DNA of 5,956 nucleotides from Planctomycetota bacterium (GTDB lineage: Bacteria > Planctomycetota > Phycisphaerae > FEN-1346), in the NCBI GenBank assembly GCA_026387055.1, contig JAPLML010000306.1, positions 1-5,956 of the forward strand, given 5' to 3'. Positions within the stretch are counted from its first letter, which is position 1. Every line of letters begins with the position of its first letter. Positions 1 through 5,956 of this stretch are shown here, piece by piece. The notes under the pieces are model-generated. The model saw only the letters and a program-made list of their open reading frames with translations, made no database searches and was not told the DNA's origin. The translations under genes were made by a program, and so were the position numbers.

Positions 1-2967
1 GAGGTCGCGACGTCGGCCCAGCAACTGGCGCCCGACAGCCTCCCGGCGGCGATCCTTCGCATCGAGAGCGCCGCGCTTGCCGGACCCGAGAAGCCCGATG
101 CCAAGAGCAAGGCCGACCTCGACCGCCTGGCCGCGGACCTTATCTCGCTCAGGAAGAAACACGGCGACCTCCCCTCCATCCGCCTGGCGCAGGCCACGCT
201 CGCGGTAAAGCAGGGACGCCCAGAAGAAGCGCAGAAGGAACTGGAGGAGACCATCCGGTCGGCCCCCGAAGCCGACGCCCTGACCGCGAGCCTGCGGCTG
301 GCGCAGGTCCTCCTAGGCCAACAGCGGACCGATGACGCCGTCAGGATCTGCCGCGAGGCCACGCAGAAGCATAAGAGCCAGCCCGCGCCGTGGATCGCCC
401 TGGCCGAGGCGTTGGCCTCGAGCAAGAAGTACGACGAGGCCCGGGCAGCGCTGGAGGCCGGACTGAAGGCCGTTGAGTCGCGGGAAGACAAGGAGAACAT
501 GAACCTCCAGTTGGAGTCGCTGAACATCACCAATGGCAGTCCCCAGTTCCGCGTCGAACGCGCCAAGGCCCTGGCCAAGGAGGAGGCCGCCGACGCACGG
601 ACCGTGTTACTGCTGCTCCAGTGCCCCGAGATACGCAACGACGAGACCCTGGCACAGGCGATGGTGGACAAGATCCGCCAGATCCAGGGCGAGGGGAGCG
701 TGCTCTGGCGGCTGTATCAGGCGGAACTGTGGCTCTCGCAGGAACTCTGGCGCGATAAACAGAAGCAGGTTGCCGACGCCCTCAACCGATGCCTGGCGGC
801 AGACCCGAAATGGTCGGCCCCGGCGCTGCTGCTTGGCTTAATGCAGGAGCGGCTGGGCAACATCGACGGTGCGGAGGCAACCTATCGTCGCACCTTGGCC
901 GCCAACCCCGAAGCCGTCGAGATGGCCGACCGTCTGATGGTGCTGCTTGAGCGCCGCGGTCGCTTTGCCGATGCGAAAGCGGTGCTCGACCAGGTGGACA
1001 AGGGCACCGGCGTTCTTGGCGGCCATCGGTGGCGTGTGGCCTATGGCGAGGGGAACGTGGCCCTGGCCATCGAGCTGTTGAAACTTCGGATCACCCATGA
1101 CCCCAAGGATGCCGTCGCCCGCGTGGACTTGGCTCGTGTGTTGTACACGGAGAAACAGGATGTGGGCCTCGCCCTGAAGTACCTGGACGAGGCGGCTGCG
1201 ATAGCGTCGGATTCCATGGTACCGGTTACCGTGAGACTCGCCATCCTGGACAAGGAAGGCCGCCGCGACGAAGCCCGCCGCCAACTCGATGCGGAAGTGA
1301 CGAAGCGCAACTCCTTTGCCGCCTACCTGATCCGGGCCGACTACCTTGCTGCGATCGGCGAGACGGCCCTTGCAGAGAAGGACTACACTCACCTGACCAC
1401 CTTCGGCATGAACGGCGAGGGGCACATGAGACTCGCGCGGTTCTACGCCGATTCCGTCAACTGGGACAAGGCCATCGCCACGTTGGAGGGGGGCACCAAG
1501 GCCTTCCCGGCGAACCTCGTCTTGCAGGACCGCCTGATGCGGGCCTTGTTCAGCCGCAACACAGGGGATGATCGCGAGAAGGCCCTCCAGATCCTGGCGG
1601 CGCTCGAGAAGGCCCGGCCGGGCGATCCGGGGATCCTCGGAGTCCGCGCCTTGGAGTTGCTCCGCGAAGGCAAAGCGGAGTCCACACTGAAGGCCCAGAA
1701 ACTCCTCGAGCGGGTCGTTCAACTCTCACCCACTCGGGTCGACGCCTACCTGGCGCTGATCAACATGGCGCTGAACTACCGCGGCGACGCCGCCGGCGCG
1801 CGTAACCTTGCCGCGCAAGCTATGGCGGCGAACCCAGGCAGCAAGGAACTCGTCCTGGCGAAGGCCGAGGCGGAGCGGCGACTCGGCAACCTCGCTATGG
1901 CGCGCGACGCGGTCCGCACGCTCCTGAAACAGAACCGCGATGATGCCGATGCCTTGGACACACTGGTGTCGCTGGCCGGCAACCCGCCTGAACCCAAGGC
2001 GACCGAGGAGGTTCTCGCTCTGGCCAAGGAGGCGGCCAGCCGCAAGCCCTCGGACGAGGCACTCCAACTCGTCTCTGCACGAGCATTAGCCGTCGGTGGA
2101 CAGGCTGACGCCGCCATCACCAGGCTCGAGGCGTATAGGCAGAGCGAAGCAGGCCGCAGCAGCGTCCGCGTACTGCTCGCCTTGGCGGATCTCTACCGTC
2201 GGGCGGACCGCCTCAGCGAATGCGGTGAGCGTATTGAACAGGCCGCAAAACTGGGGCCGGATCACCCTGGCGTGGCGGAACAGCAGCTCCTGCGGCTCAA
2301 CGCGGCAAAGCAGTTCGATGGGGTCGTCAGCCTGGTGTCGTCTCTGACAACCCAGAAGAACGTCAACGCCCGCATCTTCGTGATGGCCGCGCAGGTTCTG
2401 CGCGCTCCCGGCGCCGAAGCGCACCGCAAGGAGGCCGAGAAGTGCTACAAGGAGGCGCTTCGACGGGATCCGTTGAACATCGAGGCCCTGCGCGGCCTCG
2501 CTTCTCTGGCGTACGAGCAAGGCAACATCGACGACGCCCTGGGGCATTACGCCAAGGTGCTTGAAGTGCATCCTTACAACGCGCAGGCACTCAATGACAT
2601 GGCCTATGTCCTGTCCGAGAAGGGGGAGCACAAGCGGGCACTCGAGTTGGCCGACCAAGGCGTGTCGCTTGCGCCCAACGACGATCACCTGCGCGACACG
2701 CGAGGGGTCATCCTGATGCGGCTCGGCCGGCCCCAGGACGCCCGCAAAGATTTCGAGCGGTTCCTCCAACTGAACCCGGCCGACACCCCGCGCCGGGCCA
2801 AGGCGCTCCTCCAGTTAGGCCGCGCCTGCGCGAAACTCGGCGAGGCCGCTCAGGCCAAACGTTACCTTGACGACGCCCTCCGTATCGACAAGCAAGCCCC
2901 TGCGTTCAGTCCCGAGGAACGGGCCGAGATCAAGCAACTCGTCCAAGCTCAGGCGAACAGAGGTTGA
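1..2967 (+). CDS. Large TPR-repeat protein, 5' end outside the window
   Basis: This is a tetratricopeptide-repeat protein, probably a scaffold for protein-protein contacts; its partners cannot be told from sequence. The frame is open from base 1 to the TGA at 2965-2967, giving 988 visible residues. Internal TTG (412) and ATG (498) codons are not credible starts, because TPR-like helices continue upstream of them, for example LRLAQVLLGQQRTDDAV just before 412. Clear 34-residue units include residues 271-304 (WSAPALLLGLMQERLGNIDG onward) and three back-to-back units at 827-860, 861-894 and 895-928, each ending in a P-x-N/D-like turn. A fourth, looser unit follows to about residue 965, and the middle holds many degenerate helical pairs. 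No enzyme motif or membrane segment is evident. Any signal peptide or lipobox would be in the missing N-terminus. The C-terminal pattern (LNDMAYVL, then DTRGVILMRLGR) resembles large TPR proteins of the PrsT/exopolysaccharide-export type, but that is only resemblance. The TPR assignment is firm; the cellular role is unknown. Confidence 0.93.
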   Translation, partial: EVATSAQQLAPDSLPAAILRIESAALAGPEKPDAKSKADLDRLAADLISLRKKHGDLPSIRLAQATLAVKQGRPEEAQKELEETIRSAPEADALTASLRLAQVLLGQQRTDDAVRICREATQKHKSQPAPWIALAEALASSKKYDEARAALEAGLKAVESREDKENMNLQLESLNITNGSPQFRVERAKALAKEEAADARTVLLLLQCPEIRNDETLAQAMVDKIRQIQGEGSVLWRLYQAELWLSQELWRDKQKQVADALNRCLAADPKWSAPALLLGLMQERLGNIDGAEATYRRTLAANPEAVEMADRLMVLLERRGRFADAKAVLDQVDKGTGVLGGHRWRVAYGEGNVALAIELLKLRITHDPKDAVARVDLARVLYTEKQDVGLALKYLDEAAAIASDSMVPVTVRLAILDKEGRRDEARRQLDAEVTKRNSFAAYLIRADYLAAIGETALAEKDYTHLTTFGMNGEGHMRLARFYADSVNWDKAIATLEGGTKAFPANLVLQDRLMRALFSRNTGDDREKALQILAALEKARPGDPGILGVRALELLREGKAESTLKAQKLLERVVQLSPTRVDAYLALINMALNYRGDAAGARNLAAQAMAANPGSKELVLAKAEAERRLGNLAMARDAVRTLLKQNRDDADALDTLVSLAGNPPEPKATEEVLALAKEAASRKPSDEALQLVSARALAVGGQADAAITRLEAYRQSEAGRSSVRVLLALADLYRRADRLSECGERIEQAAKLGPDHPGVAEQQLLRLNAAKQFDGVVSLVSSLTTQKNVNARIFVMAAQVLRAPGAEAHRKEAEKCYKEALRRDPLNIEALRGLASLAYEQGNIDDALGHYAKVLEVHPYNAQALNDMAYVLSEKGEHKRALELADQGVSLAPNDDHLRDTRGVILMRLGRPQDARKDFERFLQLNPADTPRRAKALLQLGRACAKLGEAAQAKRYLDDALRIDKQAPAFSPEERAEIKQLVQAQANRG

Positions 2968-3461
2968 GTTGTCGCGGCGTCCTTGGCACCGGTTGACTCG
3001 GCCGGGTGAAGGACCGTGGCTGTGGAATTGCGCGGCCGCATGCCCTTGTGTGGCCGCTCGAGGTCCGTTCATGCGCGCCGCTTTCGCCCGCCGAGCAACT
3101 GCCGCCGTCCGTCTCCCAACCATCTCGAAGAGAAGGCGAACCAGGCTGTGACCATCAGCGATTCCCCATCCCTGGCCAGTGCCCCTTGCGTCCCCTCGGT
3201 GAGGGCCACATCGTCACCGTCTGCTGACCAACCATCCGTCGGTGCGTAAGCCCCCTCCAGAAGCACTGACGGCTTGCCCTTCGCGGCATCCCCCCGCCTG
3301 CCGGCGACCACCCCACCTGCGCTTTCCGGTCAGCCTTCCTGCCACCAAGTCCTTGTTGGGCAACGCTACATCCCCTCGATCGACCAACAACAGTCCATGC
3401 GTGGACTTCGTACGCCTCAGGGATACGACACGCCCGGCAACGGGTCCAGGTCTGAGCCGGA
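2968..3461. other. Gene-free interval between the TPR gene and the insertion sequence
   Basis: These 494 bases hold no ORF that I can defend. Short overlapping frames exist on both strands, none with a good ribosome binding site or recognisable family. The plus strand is rich in runs of C from about 3160 to 3330, so the minus strand is G-rich, as coding strands often are here. Two minus-strand frames read in a protein-like way (about 3290-3132 and about 3404-3340) but are out of frame with each other, which would fit a degraded gene. No convincing rho-independent terminator follows the TPR stop: I see no strong GC stem followed by a T run. A short inverted pair GCGGCC/GGCCGC occurs near 3030-3056, but with a long loop and no T tract. 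Confidence 0.6.
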
Positions 3462-3467
3462 TGTAAA

Positions 3468-3487
3468 GGGCGGAGCAAAACCGCGGC
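3468..3487 (+). repeat. Left-end direct repeat, copy 1
   Basis: This 20-base unit, GGGCGGAGCAAAACCGCGGC, matches the copy at 3496-3515 at 17 of 20 positions. IS21-family elements characteristically carry several such repeats at each end, which act as transposase binding sites. Its position just inside the proposed TGT tip fits that role. The repeat itself is seen directly; the binding role is inferred from the family. Confidence 0.75.
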
Positions 3488-3495
3488 GGGTGGCG

Positions 3496-3515
3496 GGGCG
3501 GAGTAAAAGTGCGGC
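3496..3515 (+). repeat. Left-end direct repeat, copy 2
   Basis: The unit GGGCGGAGTAAAAGTGCGGC differs from copy 1 only at unit positions 9, 14 and 15. The copies start 28 bases apart, close to three helical turns, so both would face the same side of the DNA. This is consistent with cooperative IstA binding at the left end. Confidence 0.75.
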
Positions 3516-3593
3516 ACCCCTGGAAGGACTCTATGAGACGTGGCGGATTTGGCCGATGGCCTTGTGGGCTGTTGGGCAACCGCGTGGTCTCAT

Positions 3594-3598
3594 GGAGG
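3594..3598 (+). promoter_or_regulatory. Candidate ribosome binding site for istA
   Basis: GGAGG lies 7 bases before a GTG at 3606 and 19 bases before the ATG at 3618. A weaker AGGGAG at 3601-3606 lies 11 bases before the ATG. The Shine-Dalgarno spacing favours GTG 3606, whereas the family N-terminus favours ATG 3618. The two proteins would differ by four residues only. Confidence 0.5.
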
Positions 3599-3617
3599 AC
3601 AGGGAGTGTACGACAAC

Positions 3618-5111
3618 ATGGACGAGTGGATGACGATTCGTCGTCGGGTGCTGGTGGAGGGGATTTCGAAGCGTCAGGTCCTGCGTGATACGGGGATGCA
3701 TTGGACAACGCTGGAGAAGATCCTTGAGTACAGTGAGCCGCCGGGGTATCAGCGGCGGCGGGAGCCGGAGAAGCCCAAGATCGGGCCGTATCTGGAATGG
3801 ATCGCCGAGGTGCTGAAGGCGGACCGGTCGTTGCCGAAGAAGCAGCGTCACACGGCCCTGAAGATCTGGGAGCGTCTGCGAGGCGAGCGGGGTTTCACAG
3901 GCAAATACACGATCGTCAAGGATGCGGTGCGTCAGTTGAAACGTCGTCAGCAGGAGGTGTTCCTGCCGCTGGCGCACCGGCCCGGAGAGGCCCAGGTCGA
4001 TTTCGGTCAGGCGCTGGTGCGGATGTTGGGGGTGCTGCGGAAGGTGTTCTTTTTTGTGATGGCGCTGCCGCACTCGGACGGCTTCTTCGTAATGGCGTTC
4101 GAGCGAGAGTGCACGGAGTCGTTCGGGGAGGGGCACGTTCGGGCGTTTGCGTTCTTTGGCGGCGTGGCGCGTCGGATCACGTATGACAACACGAAGGTGG
4201 CGGTGTCGAAGATCGTGGGGTCGCGTGCGCGGACGCTGACGCGGGGCTTTCAGCAGCTCGTGAGCCATTACCTGTTCGATTATCACTTCTGCCAGGTGCG
4301 TCGCGCGAACGAGAAGGGGGTGGTGGAAGGGACGGTGAAGTTCGCCCGCCTCCACTTCTTCGTGCCGGTGCCCCAGGTGCGGGATTTTGACGCGCTTAAC
4401 GCGTGGCTCCTGGAGCGGTGCCTGGAAGACCTCGGTCGTCGGCTGCGCGGCAAGACCGCCACGAAGGGGCAGTTGCTGGCGGAAGAGCGTGCGGCGTTCC
4501 TGCCGCTGCCGTCGGCGGCGTTCGACGCGTGCCGGATGCGGTCGACGGTGGCCAACTCGGAGTCGCTGGTCCGGTTCGACGACAACGATTATTCGGTGCC
4601 GGTGTCGTACGCGCATCATCCGGTGGTGGTGCGGGGTTATATGGATCGCGTGGAGGTGGGGTGCCGGAAGCAAGTGATCGCGGTGCATCCGCGGTGCTGG
4701 GGTCGGGAGCGTCAGATCTTCGAACCGTTGCATTACCTGCCGTTGCTGGAACGCAAGGCCGGCGGCCTGGACCACGCCCTGCCGCTGGAGGGGTGGAAGT
4801 TGCCGGAATGCTTTGAGACGCTGCGTCGGCGTCTGGAGTCGGAACGCGAGGACGGGACGCGGGAGTACATCCGGGTGTTGCGGTTGCTGGAGAAGCACCC
4901 GCCGGCGGCGGTGGAGACGGCCGTCGAGCGGGGTCTTCGGATGCGGGCCCATACACGGGACGCCATCGCCCAGTTCCTGGCGCCGCCGGAGCCGTGGGAG
5001 GGGACAACGTTCCGCCTGGACGGCCGCGAGCACCTGCGGCAGGTGAGGGTGGCCGAGGCGGACGTCGGGGCCTACCGGACGCTGCTGGCGTGCGTCGGAG
5101 GTGGGTCATGA
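3618..5111 (+). CDS. istA: IS21-family transposase IstA (DDE recombinase)
   Basis: IstA binds the element ends and catalyses DNA cleavage and strand transfer. From the ATG at 3618 it is 497 residues, a normal family length. The start was chosen because MDEWMTIRRRVLVEG matches how these proteins usually begin. A GTG at 3606 has the better-spaced ribosome binding site. The GTG at 3540 would add an unrelated leader. Residues 15-36 (GISKRQVLRDTGMHWTTLEK) form the N-terminal helix-turn-helix, and a second DNA-binding helical region follows around 70-105 (KKQRHTALKIWERLRGERGF). The catalytic triad of the integrase-like fold is visible: D128 in QVDFG, D190 in ITYDNTK and E237 in NEKGVVEG. The C-terminal part carries the usual barrel signature: SLVRFDDNDYSVPVSYAHHP, then HPRCWG and LPLLERKAGGLDHALPLEGW. 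No frameshift or truncation is seen. Its stop overlaps the istB start, so the two form one operon. Confidence 0.95.
   Translation: MDEWMTIRRRVLVEGISKRQVLRDTGMHWTTLEKILEYSEPPGYQRRREPEKPKIGPYLEWIAEVLKADRSLPKKQRHTALKIWERLRGERGFTGKYTIVKDAVRQLKRRQQEVFLPLAHRPGEAQVDFGQALVRMLGVLRKVFFFVMALPHSDGFFVMAFERECTESFGEGHVRAFAFFGGVARRITYDNTKVAVSKIVGSRARTLTRGFQQLVSHYLFDYHFCQVRRANEKGVVEGTVKFARLHFFVPVPQVRDFDALNAWLLERCLEDLGRRLRGKTATKGQLLAEERAAFLPLPSAAFDACRMRSTVANSESLVRFDDNDYSVPVSYAHHPVVVRGYMDRVEVGCRKQVIAVHPRCWGRERQIFEPLHYLPLLERKAGGLDHALPLEGWKLPECFETLRRRLESEREDGTREYIRVLRLLEKHPPAAVETAVERGLRMRAHTRDAIAQFLAPPEPWEGTTFRLDGREHLRQVRVAEADVGAYRTLLACVGGGS
5097..5101 (+). promoter_or_regulatory. Ribosome binding site for istB inside the istA 3' end
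   Basis: GGAGG, continuing as GGAGGTGGG, lies six bases before the ATG at 5108 and inside the last codons of istA. It fixes the istB start at 5108 rather than at the upstream in-frame ATG at 4994, which lies deep inside istA. Ribosomes finishing istA can restart directly here. Confidence 0.8.
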
Positions 5112-5902
5112 GTGTCGGTCGGCCCACGGTGCTCCTGGAGCATCACCTGAAGGCGCTGAAGTTACCGACGATCCTGCGGGAATACGCCCCGGTGGCGGCC
5201 GTCTGTGCCCAGGAGCGGACGGACTACCCCACGTATCTGGAGCGTCTGGCGGAACGAGAACTGATCGACCGGGAACGTCGGGCGGCGGAACGTCGGATCA
5301 AGGCGGCGCGGTTCCCGGTCATCAAGACCCTCGACACGTTTGACTTTGCAGCCCAGCCGTCGATCAACGAGCCGCTGGTGCGGCAACTGGTGAGCGGCGA
5401 GTACCTGGACCGGCGGGAAAACGTCCTGCTGGTGGGCAACAGCGGGACGGGCAAGACGCACCTGGCGACGGCGCTGGCGTTTGCGGCGTGCGCCCAGGGC
5501 CGGCGGGTGCGATTCTGGACCGTGACGGGCCTGGTGACGCACCTCCTGGAGGCCCGGGAAGAGAGGCAACTGGAACGGGCGTTGAAGCACCTCCAGCGGC
5601 ACGAACTGGTGGTGCTGGATGAACTGGGGTACGTGCCGTTCTCAAAGGCGGGGGCGGAACTCTTGTTCGAGGTGGTCAGCCGGGCGTATGAGCGGACCAG
5701 CCTGATCGTGACGACGAACCTGCCGTTCGAGGCGTGGCCCGAGGTCTGCGGGAGCGAGCGGTTGACCGGGGCGATCCTGGATCGCCTGACGCACCGGGTC
5801 CACATCCTGGAGGCAAACCCAAGTTACGCAGTTCGCGCCTCAAAACCGCCTTGGCGGCAGCGCCATGGCCGGTTGGAGGCAGAAGTCGTGACTACATTTT
5901 GA
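5108..5902 (+). CDS. istB: IS21-family helper ATPase IstB (AAA+)
   Basis: IstB is the DnaC-like AAA+ ATPase that works with IstA in transposition, loading on target DNA and stimulating integration. The protein is 264 residues, within the usual family range. The start is set by the strong ribosome binding site and by ATGA overlap with the istA stop. The N-terminal helical domain (residues 1-90) contains the family-like LKALKLPTILREYAP and the basic RRAAERRIKAARFP. Walker A is GNSGTGKT at residues 110-117, with K116. Walker B is LVVLDELGY, with D171 and E172. The sensor-1 asparagine is N204 in IVTTNLPFEAW, and the arginine-bearing box SERLTGAILDRLTHR follows. All ATPase residues are present. 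The last 28 residues after HILEAN read PSYAVRASKPPWRQRHGRLE onward, where family members usually have a GESYRL-like start. The tail is therefore divergent, probably by an in-frame change, and no clear frameshift is visible. Confidence 0.94.
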   Translation: MSVGRPTVLLEHHLKALKLPTILREYAPVAAVCAQERTDYPTYLERLAERELIDRERRAAERRIKAARFPVIKTLDTFDFAAQPSINEPLVRQLVSGEYLDRRENVLLVGNSGTGKTHLATALAFAACAQGRRVRFWTVTGLVTHLLEAREERQLERALKHLQRHELVVLDELGYVPFSKAGAELLFEVVSRAYERTSLIVTTNLPFEAWPEVCGSERLTGAILDRLTHRVHILEANPSYAVRASKPPWRQRHGRLEAEVVTTF

Positions 5903-5956
5903 AGGGGTCGGCCAGACCGGGCGTCGCGTCCAGGCGCCGCAGACGCTTGGGGAGCG

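Larger units (their letters stand above)
3462..5956 (+). mobile_element. IS21-family insertion sequence (right end not seen)
   Basis: The element is recognised by its paired istA and istB genes in the standard order, with overlapping stop and start codons, and by repeated sequences at the left end. The left boundary is placed at TGTAAAGGGCGG (3462), because IS21-family ends usually begin with TG or TGT and the first of two 20-base repeats starts six bases inside it; this boundary is an inference. The right boundary is unknown. Only 54 bases follow istB, and no inverse copy of the left repeats is evident there, so the tip and the target-site duplication probably lie beyond the window. Both proteins look intact, so the element may be functional. 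It lies about 0.5 kb downstream of the TPR gene, in the same orientation, and does not interrupt it. Confidence 0.85.

Noticed and set aside
412..414. TTG as the start of the TPR protein
   Set aside because: The same frame is open to base 1 and encodes further TPR-like helices, with no ribosome binding site before the TTG.
838..1722. 294-residue minus-strand frame opposite the TPR gene, with others at 1726-2067 and 2086-2769
   Set aside because: They arise from third-position GC bias in the TPR gene. They show no recognisable domain, and the sense frame has clear TPR periodicity.
3030..3056. GCGGCC...GGCCGC inverted pair as a terminator for the TPR gene
   Set aside because: The stem is six base pairs with a loop of about 14 bases, there is no T tract, and part of the arm is itself a short palindrome that arises easily in GC-rich DNA.
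3540..3542. GTG as the start of istA
   Set aside because: It would add a 26-residue leader unlike the family and lacks a well-placed ribosome binding site.
4994..4996. Upstream ATG as the start of istB
   Set aside because: It lies deep inside istA and would add 38 residues of Gly/Arg/Pro-rich out-of-frame istA sequence. The ATG at 5108 has a strong ribosome binding site and the normal family N-terminus.
3531..5033. 500-residue open frame on the minus strand opposite istA
   Set aside because: It is a shadow of GC-rich istA. It is rich in Arg, His, Pro and Leu, matches no family, and the plus-strand frame carries the full transposase motifs.
5885..5912. TACATTTTGAAGGGGTCGGC as an inner right-end repeat of the element
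   Set aside because: It shares only a short T-run core with the inverse of the left repeats, so the match is too weak to call.

Overview
The window is GC-rich bacterial DNA holding three same-strand protein genes and one long non-coding gap. The large TPR-repeat protein, high GC and IS21-type element would fit a planctomycete or another GC-rich environmental bacterium. This is an inference from style only: there is no rRNA, tRNA or housekeeping marker to fix the taxon.

Positions 1-2967 are the 3' part of one long gene for a tetratricopeptide-repeat (TPR) protein. Its frame is open to the left edge of the window, so the true start lies outside. It ends in a regular array of 34-residue TPR units. 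Positions 2968-3461 carry no convincing intact gene. The minus strand there has protein-like stretches in two frames that could be a decayed, frameshifted coding region, but this is weak.

From about 3462 to the right edge lies an IS21-family insertion sequence. Its left end shows a TGT start and two near-identical 20-base direct repeats, spaced 28 bases start to start. Next come istA (DDE transposase) and istB (AAA+ ATPase helper), joined by an ATGA overlap with a strong ribosome binding site. Both proteins keep their key catalytic residues and look intact. No right terminal repeat could be identified before the window ends 54 bases after istB.

Functionally, IstA and IstB act together: IstA binds the terminal repeats and carries out DNA strand transfer, and IstB assists through ATP-dependent target DNA remodelling. 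The TPR gene is unrelated to the element and is not interrupted by it. I found no CRISPR array, RNA gene, defence system or other clearly new system. The most useful leads are the terminal-repeat architecture of the element and the possible gene relic beside it.
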